Below, piece by piece: positions 30,082-38,326 of a DNA stretch of 64,000 nt (positions within the stretch are counted from its first letter, which is position 1; each line of letters starts with the position of its first letter). The notes beneath the pieces are model-generated. The model saw only the letters and a list, made by a program, of their open reading frames with translations. It made no database searches and was not told where the DNA came from. The position numbers were made by a program, and so were the translations under genes. This DNA comes from Streptomyces genisteinicus (lineage in GTDB: Bacteria; Actinomycetota; Actinomycetes; Streptomycetales; Streptomycetaceae). The DNA lies in NCBI RefSeq assembly GCF_014489615.1, contig NZ_CP060825.1, positions 1,963,501-2,027,500 on the forward strand, read 5' to 3'.

Positions 30082-31839
30082 GTGCCTCAACTACGTCTCG
30101 CCCTGAATCAGATCGACTCGACCGTCGGCGACCTCGCCGGCAACTCCGAGGCGATCGTGCACTGGACCCGGCACTCCGCCGAACAGGGAGCGCACCTGGT
30201 CGCGTTCCCCGAGATGGTGCTGACCGGCTACCCCGTCGAGGACCTGGCCCTGCGGTCGTCCTTCGTCGAGGCCTCCCGTTCCGCGCTGCGCGCGCTGGCC
30301 GCGCGTCTCGCGGACGAGGGCCTGGGCGGGCTGCCGGTGATCGTCGGCTACCTGGACCGTTCGGAGAGCGGAAGCGTCCGCTACGGCCAGCCCGCCGGCT
30401 CGCCCCGCAACGCCGCGGCCGTGCTGCACGGCGGTGAGGTGGTGCTCACCTTCGCCAAGCACCACCTGCCGAACTACGGCGTGTTCGACGAGTTCCGCTA
30501 CTTCGTCCCCGGCGACACCCTCCCGGTGATCCGCGTCCACGGCGTGGACGTGGCGCTCGCGATCTGCGAGGACCTGTGGCAGGACGGCGGACGCGTCCCG
30601 GCGGCCCGCAGCGCCGGGGCCGGGCTGCTGGTGTCGATCAACGCCTCCCCGTACGAGCGGGAGAAGGACGACACCCGCCTGGAGCTGGTGCGCAAGCGGG
30701 CGCAGGAGGCCGGCTGCACGACGGCCTACCTGGCGATGATCGGCGGCCAGGACGAGCTCGTCTTCGACGGCGACTCGATCGTGGTGGGCTCCGACGGCGA
30801 GGTCGTCGCGCGTGCCCCGCAGTTCGCCGAGGGCAGTGTGGTGCTCGACCTGGAGCTCCCCGCCGCCGCGGCCGAGCCGGTCACCGGCGTGGTGGACGAC
30901 GGGCTGCGCATCGACCGCGTGGTGCTCTCCGAGGAGCCGCTGCCGGCGTACGAGGCGGAGCTGACGGGCGGCTACGCCGACCGGCTCGACGACGACGAGG
31001 AGGTGTACACGGCGCTGGTGGTGGGTCTGCGGGCCTACGCTGCGAAGAACGGCTTCCGCTCGGTGCTGGTCGGTCTCTCCGGCGGCATCGACTCCGCGCT
31101 CGTCGCCGCCATCGCCTGCGACGCGCTGGGCGCGCGGAACGTGTACGGCATCTCCATGCCGTCCAAGTACAGCTCGGACCACTCCAAGGGCGACGCCGCC
31201 GAGCTGGCCCGCCGCACCGGGCTCAACTTCCGCACCGTGCCGATCGAGCCGATGTTCGACGCGTACATGGGCTCGCTGGGCCTGACCGGGCTGGCGGAGG
31301 AGAACCTCCAGTCGCGGCTGCGCGGCACGATGCTGATGGCGGTCTCCAACCAGGAGGGCCACATCGTCCTCGCGCCCGGCAACAAGTCCGAGCTGGCGGT
31401 GGGGTACTCGACCCTGTACGGCGACTCGGTCGGCGCGTACGGACCGATCAAGGACGTCTACAAGACGACCGTGTTCCGCCTCGCGAAGTGGCGGAACCGG
31501 GCCGCCGGGGAACGGGGACAGACCCCGCCGATCCCCGAGGCGTCGATCAGCAAGCCGCCCAGCGCCGAGCTGCGCCCCGGCCAGGTGGACACCGACTCGC
31601 TGCCGGACTACGACGTGCTCGACCGGATCCTGGAGCTGTACGTCGACCGGGACCAGGGCAAGGACGCCATCGTGGCGGCCGGCTTCGACGAGGAGCTGGT
31701 CGCGAAGACGCTGCGGATGGTGGACACGGCGGAGTACAAGCGGCGCCAGTACCCGCCGGGCACCAAGATCTCGGCGAAGGGGTTCGGCAAGGACCGGCGG
31801 CTGCCGATCACGAACCGCTGGCGCGAGACGACGGGCTGA
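30082..31839 (+). CDS. nadE: Glutamine-dependent NAD+ synthetase
   Basis: 585-aa two-domain enzyme that makes NAD+ from deamido-NAD+, ATP and ammonia released from glutamine. The N-terminal nitrilase-type glutaminase domain (1-270) has the catalytic triad in AFPEMVLTGYP (Glu), FAKHHLPNYGVFDE (Lys) and ALAICEDLWQDGG (Cys). The C-terminal synthetase domain has the pyrophosphatase loop VGLSGGIDSALVAAIACDALG and the helper regions SSDHSKGDAAELARR and LAPGNKSELAVGYSTLYGDSVGAYGPIKDVYKT. Length is normal for the shorter bacterial glutamine-dependent form. The 3' end overlaps the convergent MFS gene by 32 bp. Confidence 0.97.
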   Translation: MPQLRLALNQIDSTVGDLAGNSEAIVHWTRHSAEQGAHLVAFPEMVLTGYPVEDLALRSSFVEASRSALRALAARLADEGLGGLPVIVGYLDRSESGSVRYGQPAGSPRNAAAVLHGGEVVLTFAKHHLPNYGVFDEFRYFVPGDTLPVIRVHGVDVALAICEDLWQDGGRVPAARSAGAGLLVSINASPYEREKDDTRLELVRKRAQEAGCTTAYLAMIGGQDELVFDGDSIVVGSDGEVVARAPQFAEGSVVLDLELPAAAAEPVTGVVDDGLRIDRVVLSEEPLPAYEAELTGGYADRLDDDEEVYTALVVGLRAYAAKNGFRSVLVGLSGGIDSALVAAIACDALGARNVYGISMPSKYSSDHSKGDAAELARRTGLNFRTVPIEPMFDAYMGSLGLTGLAEENLQSRLRGTMLMAVSNQEGHIVLAPGNKSELAVGYSTLYGDSVGAYGPIKDVYKTTVFRLAKWRNRAAGERGQTPPIPEASISKPPSAELRPGQVDTDSLPDYDVLDRILELYVDRDQGKDAIVAAGFDEELVAKTLRMVDTAEYKRRQYPPGTKISAKGFGKDRRLPITNRWRETTG

Positions 31840-33040
31840 CCGGCCGCTCCGCGCCCAGGGGGCTTCCCGCCACGAGGCGGGAGGCCCCCTTCGCCGTCCG
31901 GCCGCGGTCGAGCAGTCCGGCGACGGCGGCGACGGCCAGGCCCACGACGGTGAGGCCCGCGCCGACGAAGGCGGGCGAGGTCCAGCCCCAGCCGGCCGCG
32001 ATGGCCGTGCCGCCGAGCCAGGCCCCGCCGGCGTTGGCGAGGTTGAACGCCGAGTGGTTGGAGGCGGACGCGAGGGTCGGGGCGTCCTGCGCCTTGCGCA
32101 TGACCAGCATCTGGAGCGGGGTCGTCGTCATGAAGCCGACCGCGCCGAGGACGACCACGGTCACCAGCGCGAGCCACGGGATCCGCACGGCGAAGGGGAA
32201 CGCGGTGAGCACCAGGGCGAGCGCGGCGAGGGAGCCGTAGAGGGTCGGCCGCAGCGCCCGGTCGGTGAGCGGCCCCGCGGCGAGTGCGCCCAGCGTCATG
32301 CCGATGCCGAACAGGGCGAGGACCAGGGTCACCGTGGACTCGCCGAAGCCCATCGCCTCGGTGGTCATGGAGGCGAGGTACGAGTAGACGGCGAAGACCC
32401 CGGCGAAGCCGAAGACGGCGGTGAGCAGCCCCAGCAGGACCTGCCGGTGGCCCAGTGCCCGGATCTCGCGGCCGATGCCCCGGTGGGTCTCCGGCTCGCC
32501 GGCCGGGATCAGCCGGGCGAGGGCGGCCATCGAGACCAGGCCGATCGCCGTGACCACGAGGAAGGTGGCGCGCCAGCCGAGGTGCTGGCCGAGGGCGGTG
32601 GCGGCGGGCACGCCGACGATGTTGGCGACGGTGAGGCCGAGGAACATCGTGGCCACGGCCCTGGCCTGCCGGTTCTCGGCGACCAGCCGGGCGGCGACGA
32701 CGGCGCCCACGCCGAAGAAGGCGCCGTGCGGCAGTCCGGCGAGGACCCGGCCCGCGAGCAGGGTGCCGAAGCCGGGCGCGAGGGCGGAGGCGAGGTTGCC
32801 GACGGTGAACAGGGCCATCAGGAGCAGCAGCATCCGCTTGCGCGGGACACGGGAGCCGAAGGCGGTGAGCAGCGGGGCGCCGACGACGACGCCGAGGGCG
32901 TAGGCGGACACCAGGTGCCCGGCGGTGGGGACGGAGGTGCCCAGGTCCCCGGCGACCTCGGGGAGGAGGCCCATCATCACGAATTCGGTGGTTCCGATGC
33001 CGAAGGCGGAGAGTGCGAGGGCGAGGAGCGCCGTGGGCAT
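31808..33040 (-). CDS. MFS exporter (arabinose-efflux/Cmx-like)
   Basis: 410-aa major facilitator with 12 predicted helices. The opening MPTALLALALSAFGIGTTEFVMMGLLPEVAGDLG is the signature of the AraJ/Cmx/Sp1 drug and sugar efflux subfamily, followed by motif A-like GAPLLTAFGSRVPRKRML. It probably exports a small drug-like or sugar compound. ATG at 33040 has GGAAAGG upstream. The stop overlaps nadE by 32 bp, and the nadE terminator lies inside its last codons, so the C-terminal 25 residues are under dual constraint. A long read-through frame upstream to 34261 is a shadow of the next gene. Confidence 0.92.
   Translation of the reverse strand: MPTALLALALSAFGIGTTEFVMMGLLPEVAGDLGTSVPTAGHLVSAYALGVVVGAPLLTAFGSRVPRKRMLLLLMALFTVGNLASALAPGFGTLLAGRVLAGLPHGAFFGVGAVVAARLVAENRQARAVATMFLGLTVANIVGVPAATALGQHLGWRATFLVVTAIGLVSMAALARLIPAGEPETHRGIGREIRALGHRQVLLGLLTAVFGFAGVFAVYSYLASMTTEAMGFGESTVTLVLALFGIGMTLGALAAGPLTDRALRPTLYGSLAALALVLTAFPFAVRIPWLALVTVVVLGAVGFMTTTPLQMLVMRKAQDAPTLASASNHSAFNLANAGGAWLGGTAIAAGWGWTSPAFVGAGLTVVGLAVAAVAGLLDRGRTAKGASRLVAGSPLGAERPVSPSSRASGS
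31858..31889 (+). terminator. nadE terminator within 3' end of the MFS gene
   Basis: 14-bp stem (one mismatch) with a 4-nt loop, 19 bp after the nadE stop, embedded in the coding sequence of the opposing MFS gene. Confidence 0.7.
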
Positions 33041-33142
33041 GGAGCGGGGACCTTTCCGAGGGGGTTCCGGGCGGACGGGCGGGTTTCCCGTGCGGGAACC
33101 CACCATAAGTTCTCTTCCGGAACAAATTCTCCCAGGGGATTC

Positions 33143-33174
33143 GTTCCCGCCGGTGAACACGGGGTTGCGGGAAC
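33143..33174. promoter_or_regulatory. Inverted repeat GTTCCCGC-N16-GCGGGAAC upstream of MFS gene
   Basis: Perfect 8-bp arms about 100-135 bp upstream of the exporter start. AT-richer surroundings suggest a promoter region; an operator function is a guess. Confidence 0.3.
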
Positions 33175-33243
33175 GCGGTGCGACGGAGGTCACACCCTTC
33201 TCCCGGGCCCCGGGCTGCCAGGAGGACCCCGCGCCCCCGCGCC

Positions 33244-33351
33244 GAGCGTGACGCGCGCCGCCACCGGTCAGAGCGTAACGCGCGCCGCCACCGGTCAGAG
33301 CGTGACGCGCGCCGCCACCGGTCAGAGCGTGACGCGCGCCGCCACCGGGAG
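33244..33351. repeat. 27-bp tandem repeat, four units, spanning a gene end
   Basis: Units begin at 33244, 33271, 33298 and 33325 with consensus GAGCGTGACGCGCGCCGCCA plus CCGGTCA; unit 2 has one change and unit 4 diverges at its end. Read on the minus strand, unit 4 encodes the last codons of the endonuclease-family gene (PVAARVTL) and the next unit supplies its stop. Further units repeat the same codons and stop downstream. Confidence 0.85.
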
Positions 33352-34347
33352 GTGGTCGCTGTCGGTGCGCGGCAGCGTCCACGAGGAGACCGGCTCGACA
33401 CCGCGGACCATGATCTGGTCGATCCGCGCCATCGGGAACGACGCCGGCCAGCTGAAGCCCATGCCGTCGCCCGCCGCGCCCTGGGTGGACCGCATCTGCG
33501 AGGTCACGGCGTTGAGCGAGCGGTCGTTCATGGTGCCGTTGAGGTCGCCGAGGAGCACGATCCGCTCGTGCCGCGACCGTGCGATGGCCTCGCCCAGGGC
33601 GTCGGCGCTCGCGTCGCGCTGGCCGGCCGTGAAGCCCGCGTTCAGCTTGACGCGCACCGACGGCAGGTGCGCCACGTACACCTCCACCGGCTTGCCGGGC
33701 ACCATGACCGTCGCGCGCAGCGCGCGGACCCAGCCGAGCCGGATGTCCACCGGGGCCTCGCCGGTGATCGGGTACCTGCTCCACAGGCCGACGGTGCCCT
33801 CGACCACGTGGTGCGGGTAGGTCGCCGCCAGCGCCTTCTCGTAGGTGCCGACCTGGCCCGCGGGCAGTTCCTGGAGCGCGACGACGTCGGCGCCCGAGGC
33901 GGCCACCTCGCGCGCGGTGCCGGCCGGGTCCGGGTTGCCGGCGTTCACATTGTGGGAGGCGACGGTCAGGTCGCCGCCGGTCGCGGCGGACTTGCCGGTC
34001 AGCAGCCCGCCGAAGAGGTTGAGCCAGACGACCAGCGGCAGCAGCACCGCGATGAGCGCGGTGGCGGACCGGCGCACCAGCGCCCCCACCAGGATCAGCG
34101 GCACGAACACCCCGATCCACGGCAGGAACGTCTCGATGAGGCTGCCGAGGTTGCCGATCCGGTTGGGGATCTGCGCGTGCAGGATCATCGTGAGGGCGAT
34201 CACCACGGCGAACAGCGCCAGCAGCAGGCCCCGGCGCCAGATGCCCCGGTCGCCGCGCCACCGGTCGAGCAGGCCCCGCAGCCGGGAGCCGGACGGCCGC
34301 GGGTCCGCCACGCCGTCGTCCGTCTCCGTCGTGTACGCCTGCACCAT
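33322..34347 (-). CDS. Membrane endonuclease/exonuclease/phosphatase-family protein
   Basis: 341 aa. Three N-terminal membrane segments (LLLALFAVVIALTMIL, FLPWIGVFVPLILVGALV, ALIAVLLPLVVWLNLFGGLL) are followed by an EEP domain facing outside. Catalytic landmarks: VASHNVNAGNPD, VVALQELP (metal-binding Glu), IVLLGDLNGTMND (GDLN motif) and TDSDHLPVAARV (SDH motif). Members cleave phosphodiesters in DNA, lipids or sphingomyelin; extracellular location suggests lipid or nucleic-acid turnover. ATG at 34347 has GAGGAC before it. The last nine codons with their stop belong to a 27-bp repeat that continues beyond the gene. Confidence 0.9.
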   Translation of the reverse strand: MVQAYTTETDDGVADPRPSGSRLRGLLDRWRGDRGIWRRGLLLALFAVVIALTMILHAQIPNRIGNLGSLIETFLPWIGVFVPLILVGALVRRSATALIAVLLPLVVWLNLFGGLLTGKSAATGGDLTVASHNVNAGNPDPAGTAREVAASGADVVALQELPAGQVGTYEKALAATYPHHVVEGTVGLWSRYPITGEAPVDIRLGWVRALRATVMVPGKPVEVYVAHLPSVRVKLNAGFTAGQRDASADALGEAIARSRHERIVLLGDLNGTMNDRSLNAVTSQMRSTQGAAGDGMGFSWPASFPMARIDQIMVRGVEPVSSWTLPRTDSDHLPVAARVTL

Positions 34348-34784
34348 GAAGCCGTCCTCACTGCCGTGCTCACTGCCGTGCCGTCGTCCCGGTCCGCCGT
34401 CCCCGGTCCGGGGCTCGGGCGCCGGGCCCTGACAGGACCCTAGATCCCTCGCGCACCGGGGGCGAAGACCGGTGGCCGCCCCGTCGTGCGCCGTGCGCCC
34501 GGCGACGGCCGTACTGGTGCGATGACGAAGGGTGGGCGCGCGGGGTTCCTGCCCGTGGGGCAGGGGCGGCCCCTGTGACGAAACGCGCACATTCCAGGGC
34601 CCCGGTGCGTCGCACCGGGGCCTGACGGGGACCGCCCGTACCGCTCCCACCTGCGCTGTCGCCCGCGGCGCCGCGGCACCGCGGCAAGCCCCCTTCCGCC
34701 GGGGCGGCACGAAGTGCCACCATGGAGTCGGTCCGGGGACGCCGTCAGGGCGCCTCGAGATGACGAACGAGGAGCCGATCAGCC

Positions 34785-35663
<879 letters not shown>

Positions 35664-35679
35664 CCATCTCCGGCACCAC

Positions 35680-35715
35680 GACAGCCCGCCGATCGTCCCC
35701 CGTCGGCGGGCTGTC
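35680..35715 (+). terminator. panB terminator
   Basis: Perfect 13-bp stem (GACAGCCCGCCGA and complement), 10-nt loop, 17 bp after the stop. Confidence 0.8.
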
Positions 35716-35756
35716 GCCTGTGCCGGGCCGTGCCGGGCCGGACGCTGCCGCTACCG

Positions 35757-36119
35757 CTACCGCTTGGCGTAGTCGCCGAAGCCGGCCCAGTCGAGCACCA
35801 CGCACGCCTCGTCGCCGAGGGTCCACGCGTCGTGCCCGGGGGCGATCGAGATGAAGTCGCCGGGGCCCACCTCGGCGCTCTCGCCGTCGTCCATGACGAT
35901 CTTCATCCGGCCGCTGGCGAGATAGCCGACGTGCGCCGCCGTGCAGCTGTCGGTGCCCGCGATGGGCTTGACGTGGGAGGACCAGCGCCAGCCCGGTTCG
36001 AAGACGGCCCTGCCGACCGGGCCGTGGTCGGTGTGGAGGAGGTCGAGCCTCCCCTTGCCGTCCTCGAAGGGGCGGGTCTCGTCCGCCGCGTCGAAATTCC
36101 TGCTCACGATTCCCGCCAT
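35757..36119 (-). CDS. Cupin-domain protein
   Basis: 120-aa single-domain cupin. The barrel motifs are recognisable: GWRWSSHVKPIAGTDSCTAAHVGYLASGRMKI, where His residues would bind metal, and EVGPGDFISIAPGHDAWTLGDEACVVLDWAG. Stand-alone cupins act as small isomerases, dioxygenases or ligand sensors; no specific function can be given. A strong AGGAGGCGG lies in front of ATG 36119, which excludes the longer upstream frame. The gene diverges from the Drr-type ABC exporter. Confidence 0.88.
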   Translation of the reverse strand: MAGIVSRNFDAADETRPFEDGKGRLDLLHTDHGPVGRAVFEPGWRWSSHVKPIAGTDSCTAAHVGYLASGRMKIVMDDGESAEVGPGDFISIAPGHDAWTLGDEACVVLDWAGFGDYAKR

Positions 36120-36244
36120 GGGAACCGCCTCCTGGCTCCGTGAGGACGCTCCCGAGTCCGTCTTCCACGGTACGCCGGGGAGGCCGGCCGAAGAGGGCCG
36201 GCGAGGTCCCGTCCACGGCACGCCGGCGGCCCGCCGGGAGTCCA

Positions 36245-36293
36245 CCGACGGACTCCCGACGGTCTGCCGGCGGCCCCGTCGGGAGTCCGTCGG
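36245..36293. promoter_or_regulatory. 18-bp perfect inverted repeat, divergent promoter region
   Basis: CCGACGGACTCCCGACGG and its exact complement are separated by 13 nt in the region between the cupin and ABC exporter genes. It may be an operator or a leader hairpin of the exporter mRNA. Confidence 0.5.
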
Positions 36294-36330
36294 CGGCCTG
36301 TCGGAGGTCTGTCGGCGGTATGTCGGCGGG
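36287..36330 (+). repeat. Four 11-bp units of the type (C/A)TGTCGGCGG(N)
   Basis: CCGTCGGCGGC, CTGTCGGAGGT, CTGTCGGCGGT and ATGTCGGCGGG follow without gaps, one unit per helical turn. The last unit contains the ATG at 36320. The array overlaps the right arm of the 18-bp inverted repeat. Confidence 0.6.
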
Positions 36331-37357
36331 CCCCGGCATCGTCGTCGGCATGACACGCATCGACAAGCACGCCGTCGAGGTCCGGGGCCTCGTGAAGACG
36401 TTCGGCGACACGAAGGCGCTGGACGGCGTGGACCTCGACGTCCGCGAGGGCACCGTGCTCGGTGTCCTCGGGCCCAACGGCGCCGGGAAGACCACCCTCG
36501 TCCGCTGCCTCTCCACGCTGATCGTCCCCGACGCCGGGCACGCCGTCGTCGCCGGCTGCGACGTGGTGCGACAGCCCCGGCAGCTCCGCCGCCGGATCGG
36601 GCTCACCGGCCAGTACGCCTCCGTCGACGAGAAGCTCTCCGGCCGGGAGAACCTCTACATGATCGGGCGGCTGCTGGACCTGTCCCGCAAGGACGCCCGC
36701 GTCCGCGCCGACGAACTGCTGGAGCGCTTCTCGCTCACCGAGGCCGCGAAGCGCCCGGCCGCGCAGTACTCCGGTGGCATGCGGCGCCGGCTCGACCTGG
36801 CCGCCTCCATGATCGGCCGGCCCGCGGTGCTCTACCTGGACGAGCCCACCACCGGACTCGACCCGCGCACCCGGGGCGAGGTCTGGGACGAGGTGCGGCG
36901 CATGGTGGCCGAGGGCGCGACCGTGCTGCTCACCACCCAGTACATGGAGGAGGCGGAGCAGCTGGCCGACGAGCTCACCGTCATCGACCGCGGGCGGGTC
37001 ATCGCCGGCGGCACCGTCGAGGAGCTGAAGTCCACCGTCGGCGGCCGGACCCTGGTGATCAGGCCCGGCGACCCGGCCCATCTGCCCGCCATGGTGCGGG
37101 CGGTGACCGAGGCCGGGCTCGACGGCGTCGGCGGCGTGCAGGCGGTGCCCGACGAGGGCCGGCTGCACGTGCCGATCCTCACCGACGAGCAGCTCACCTC
37201 GGTGGTGGCCCTGCTCGCCGGCCGCGGCTTCGCCATCGCCCACATCGCCACCCATCTGCCCAGCCTGGACGAGGTCTTCCTCGCCGTCACCGGCGGGCGC
37301 ACCACGCCCGCCGCCCCCGCCGCCGGCGGCACGATCCCCGAGGAGGTCGCGGCATGA
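36320..37357 (+). CDS. ABC exporter ATPase (DrrA type)
   Basis: 345-aa ATP-binding subunit of an ABC-2 drug or lipid exporter. Walker A LGPNGAGKTTLV, Q-loop GLTGQYASVDEKLSGRENLYMIGRLL (typical of DrrA), signature YSGGMRRRLDLAAS, Walker B VLYLDEPTTGLDPRTR, and the C-terminal DrrA-type extension (PSLDEVFLAVTG). ATG at 36320 has GGAGG 12 nt upstream; ATG at 36350 is an equally possible start and gives 335 aa. It overlaps the permease gene as ATGA. The repeats around the start suggest regulation at this site. Confidence 0.94.
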   Translation: MSAGPGIVVGMTRIDKHAVEVRGLVKTFGDTKALDGVDLDVREGTVLGVLGPNGAGKTTLVRCLSTLIVPDAGHAVVAGCDVVRQPRQLRRRIGLTGQYASVDEKLSGRENLYMIGRLLDLSRKDARVRADELLERFSLTEAAKRPAAQYSGGMRRRLDLAASMIGRPAVLYLDEPTTGLDPRTRGEVWDEVRRMVAEGATVLLTTQYMEEAEQLADELTVIDRGRVIAGGTVEELKSTVGGRTLVIRPGDPAHLPAMVRAVTEAGLDGVGGVQAVPDEGRLHVPILTDEQLTSVVALLAGRGFAIAHIATHLPSLDEVFLAVTGGRTTPAAPAAGGTIPEEVAA

Positions 37358-38184
37358 GCGCGGCAGCGTCCACCGTCCCTGTCACCGCCGCCGTCCCCGC
37401 CTCCGAGGGACGCATCGGCCTGCGGGCCAACCTGCGGCACATCGGCGCGCTCGCCCGGCGCAACGCGCTCCAGATCAAGCAGGACCCCGAGTCGATGTTC
37501 GACGTCCTGCTGATGCCGATCGTCTTCACCCTGCTCTTCGTCTACGTCTTCGGTGGCGCGATCTCCGGCAAGGGCAACCAGGACGCCTACGTCGGCTACC
37601 TGGTCCCCGGGCTGATGGCCATGATGGGCATGAACATCGCCATGGCCGTCGGCACCGGCATCAACGACGACTTCCGCAAGGGCGTGATGGACCGGTTCCG
37701 GACCATGCCCATCGCCCGCTCGTCGGTGCTGATCGCCAAGATCGTCGTCGAGACCGGCCGGATGCTGATCGCGATCACGATCCTGCTGGCCATGGGCTTC
37801 CTGCTCGGCATGCAGGTCGAGACCTCCGTCCTCGGGCTGCTCGCGGCCGTCGGCCTGTCCGTGGTGTTCGGCGCCTCACTGATGTGGATCTTCATCCTGC
37901 TCGGTCTGACCATGAAGACCGCCCAGGCCGTCCAGGGAGTGGCCATGCTCGTGCTGATGCCCCTGCAGTTCGGCTCGTCGATCTTCGCGCCCACCGAGTC
38001 GATGCCGGGCTGGCTGGAGACCTTCACCGACTACAACCCGCTGTCGAACCTCGCCGACGCGGCCCGCGCGCTGGTGAGCGGCGGACCCGCGGCCCACTCG
38101 GTCTGGACGACCCTGGCCTGGGCGGTGGGCATCACCCTGGTCACGGCGCCGCTGGCGGTCCGGCGCTTCCGCAACAAGACCTGA
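37354..38184 (+). CDS. ABC-2 type exporter permease (DrrB type)
   Basis: 276-aa permease with six predicted helices. N-terminal ALARRNALQIKQDPESMFDVLLMPIVFTLLFVYVFGG is typical for daunorubicin-type DrrB subunits, as is the middle block DFRKGVMDRFRTMPIARSSVLIAK and the C-terminal YNPLSNLADAARALVSGG. It forms the membrane channel for the ATPase encoded by the overlapping upstream gene. The substrate is unknown; no biosynthetic cluster is adjacent, so intrinsic lipid or self-protection export is likely. Confidence 0.94.
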   Translation: MSAAASTVPVTAAVPASEGRIGLRANLRHIGALARRNALQIKQDPESMFDVLLMPIVFTLLFVYVFGGAISGKGNQDAYVGYLVPGLMAMMGMNIAMAVGTGINDDFRKGVMDRFRTMPIARSSVLIAKIVVETGRMLIAITILLAMGFLLGMQVETSVLGLLAAVGLSVVFGASLMWIFILLGLTMKTAQAVQGVAMLVLMPLQFGSSIFAPTESMPGWLETFTDYNPLSNLADAARALVSGGPAAHSVWTTLAWAVGITLVTAPLAVRRFRNKT

Positions 38185-38326
38185 CCGGCGCGGGCCGGAC
38201 GGACACGGCGCAGAACGGGCTCGGCACCGGACGGACACGGCACCGGCCCGCACGGCAGCGGTGGCCCGGCTCCGGGGCCCGGGCCGGGGCAGCGACGGCC
38301 GGTGCCCGGCGGCTACGGGCCCGGGG

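Noticed and set aside
33244..33351. Possible CRISPR array
   Set aside because: Units are adjacent without spacers and overlap a coding end; no cas genes are present.
31808..34261. 817-codon minus frame joining the MFS gene to upstream sequence
   Set aside because: Upstream half runs out of frame through the EEP gene and the 27-bp repeats; the MFS protein family begins at 33040.
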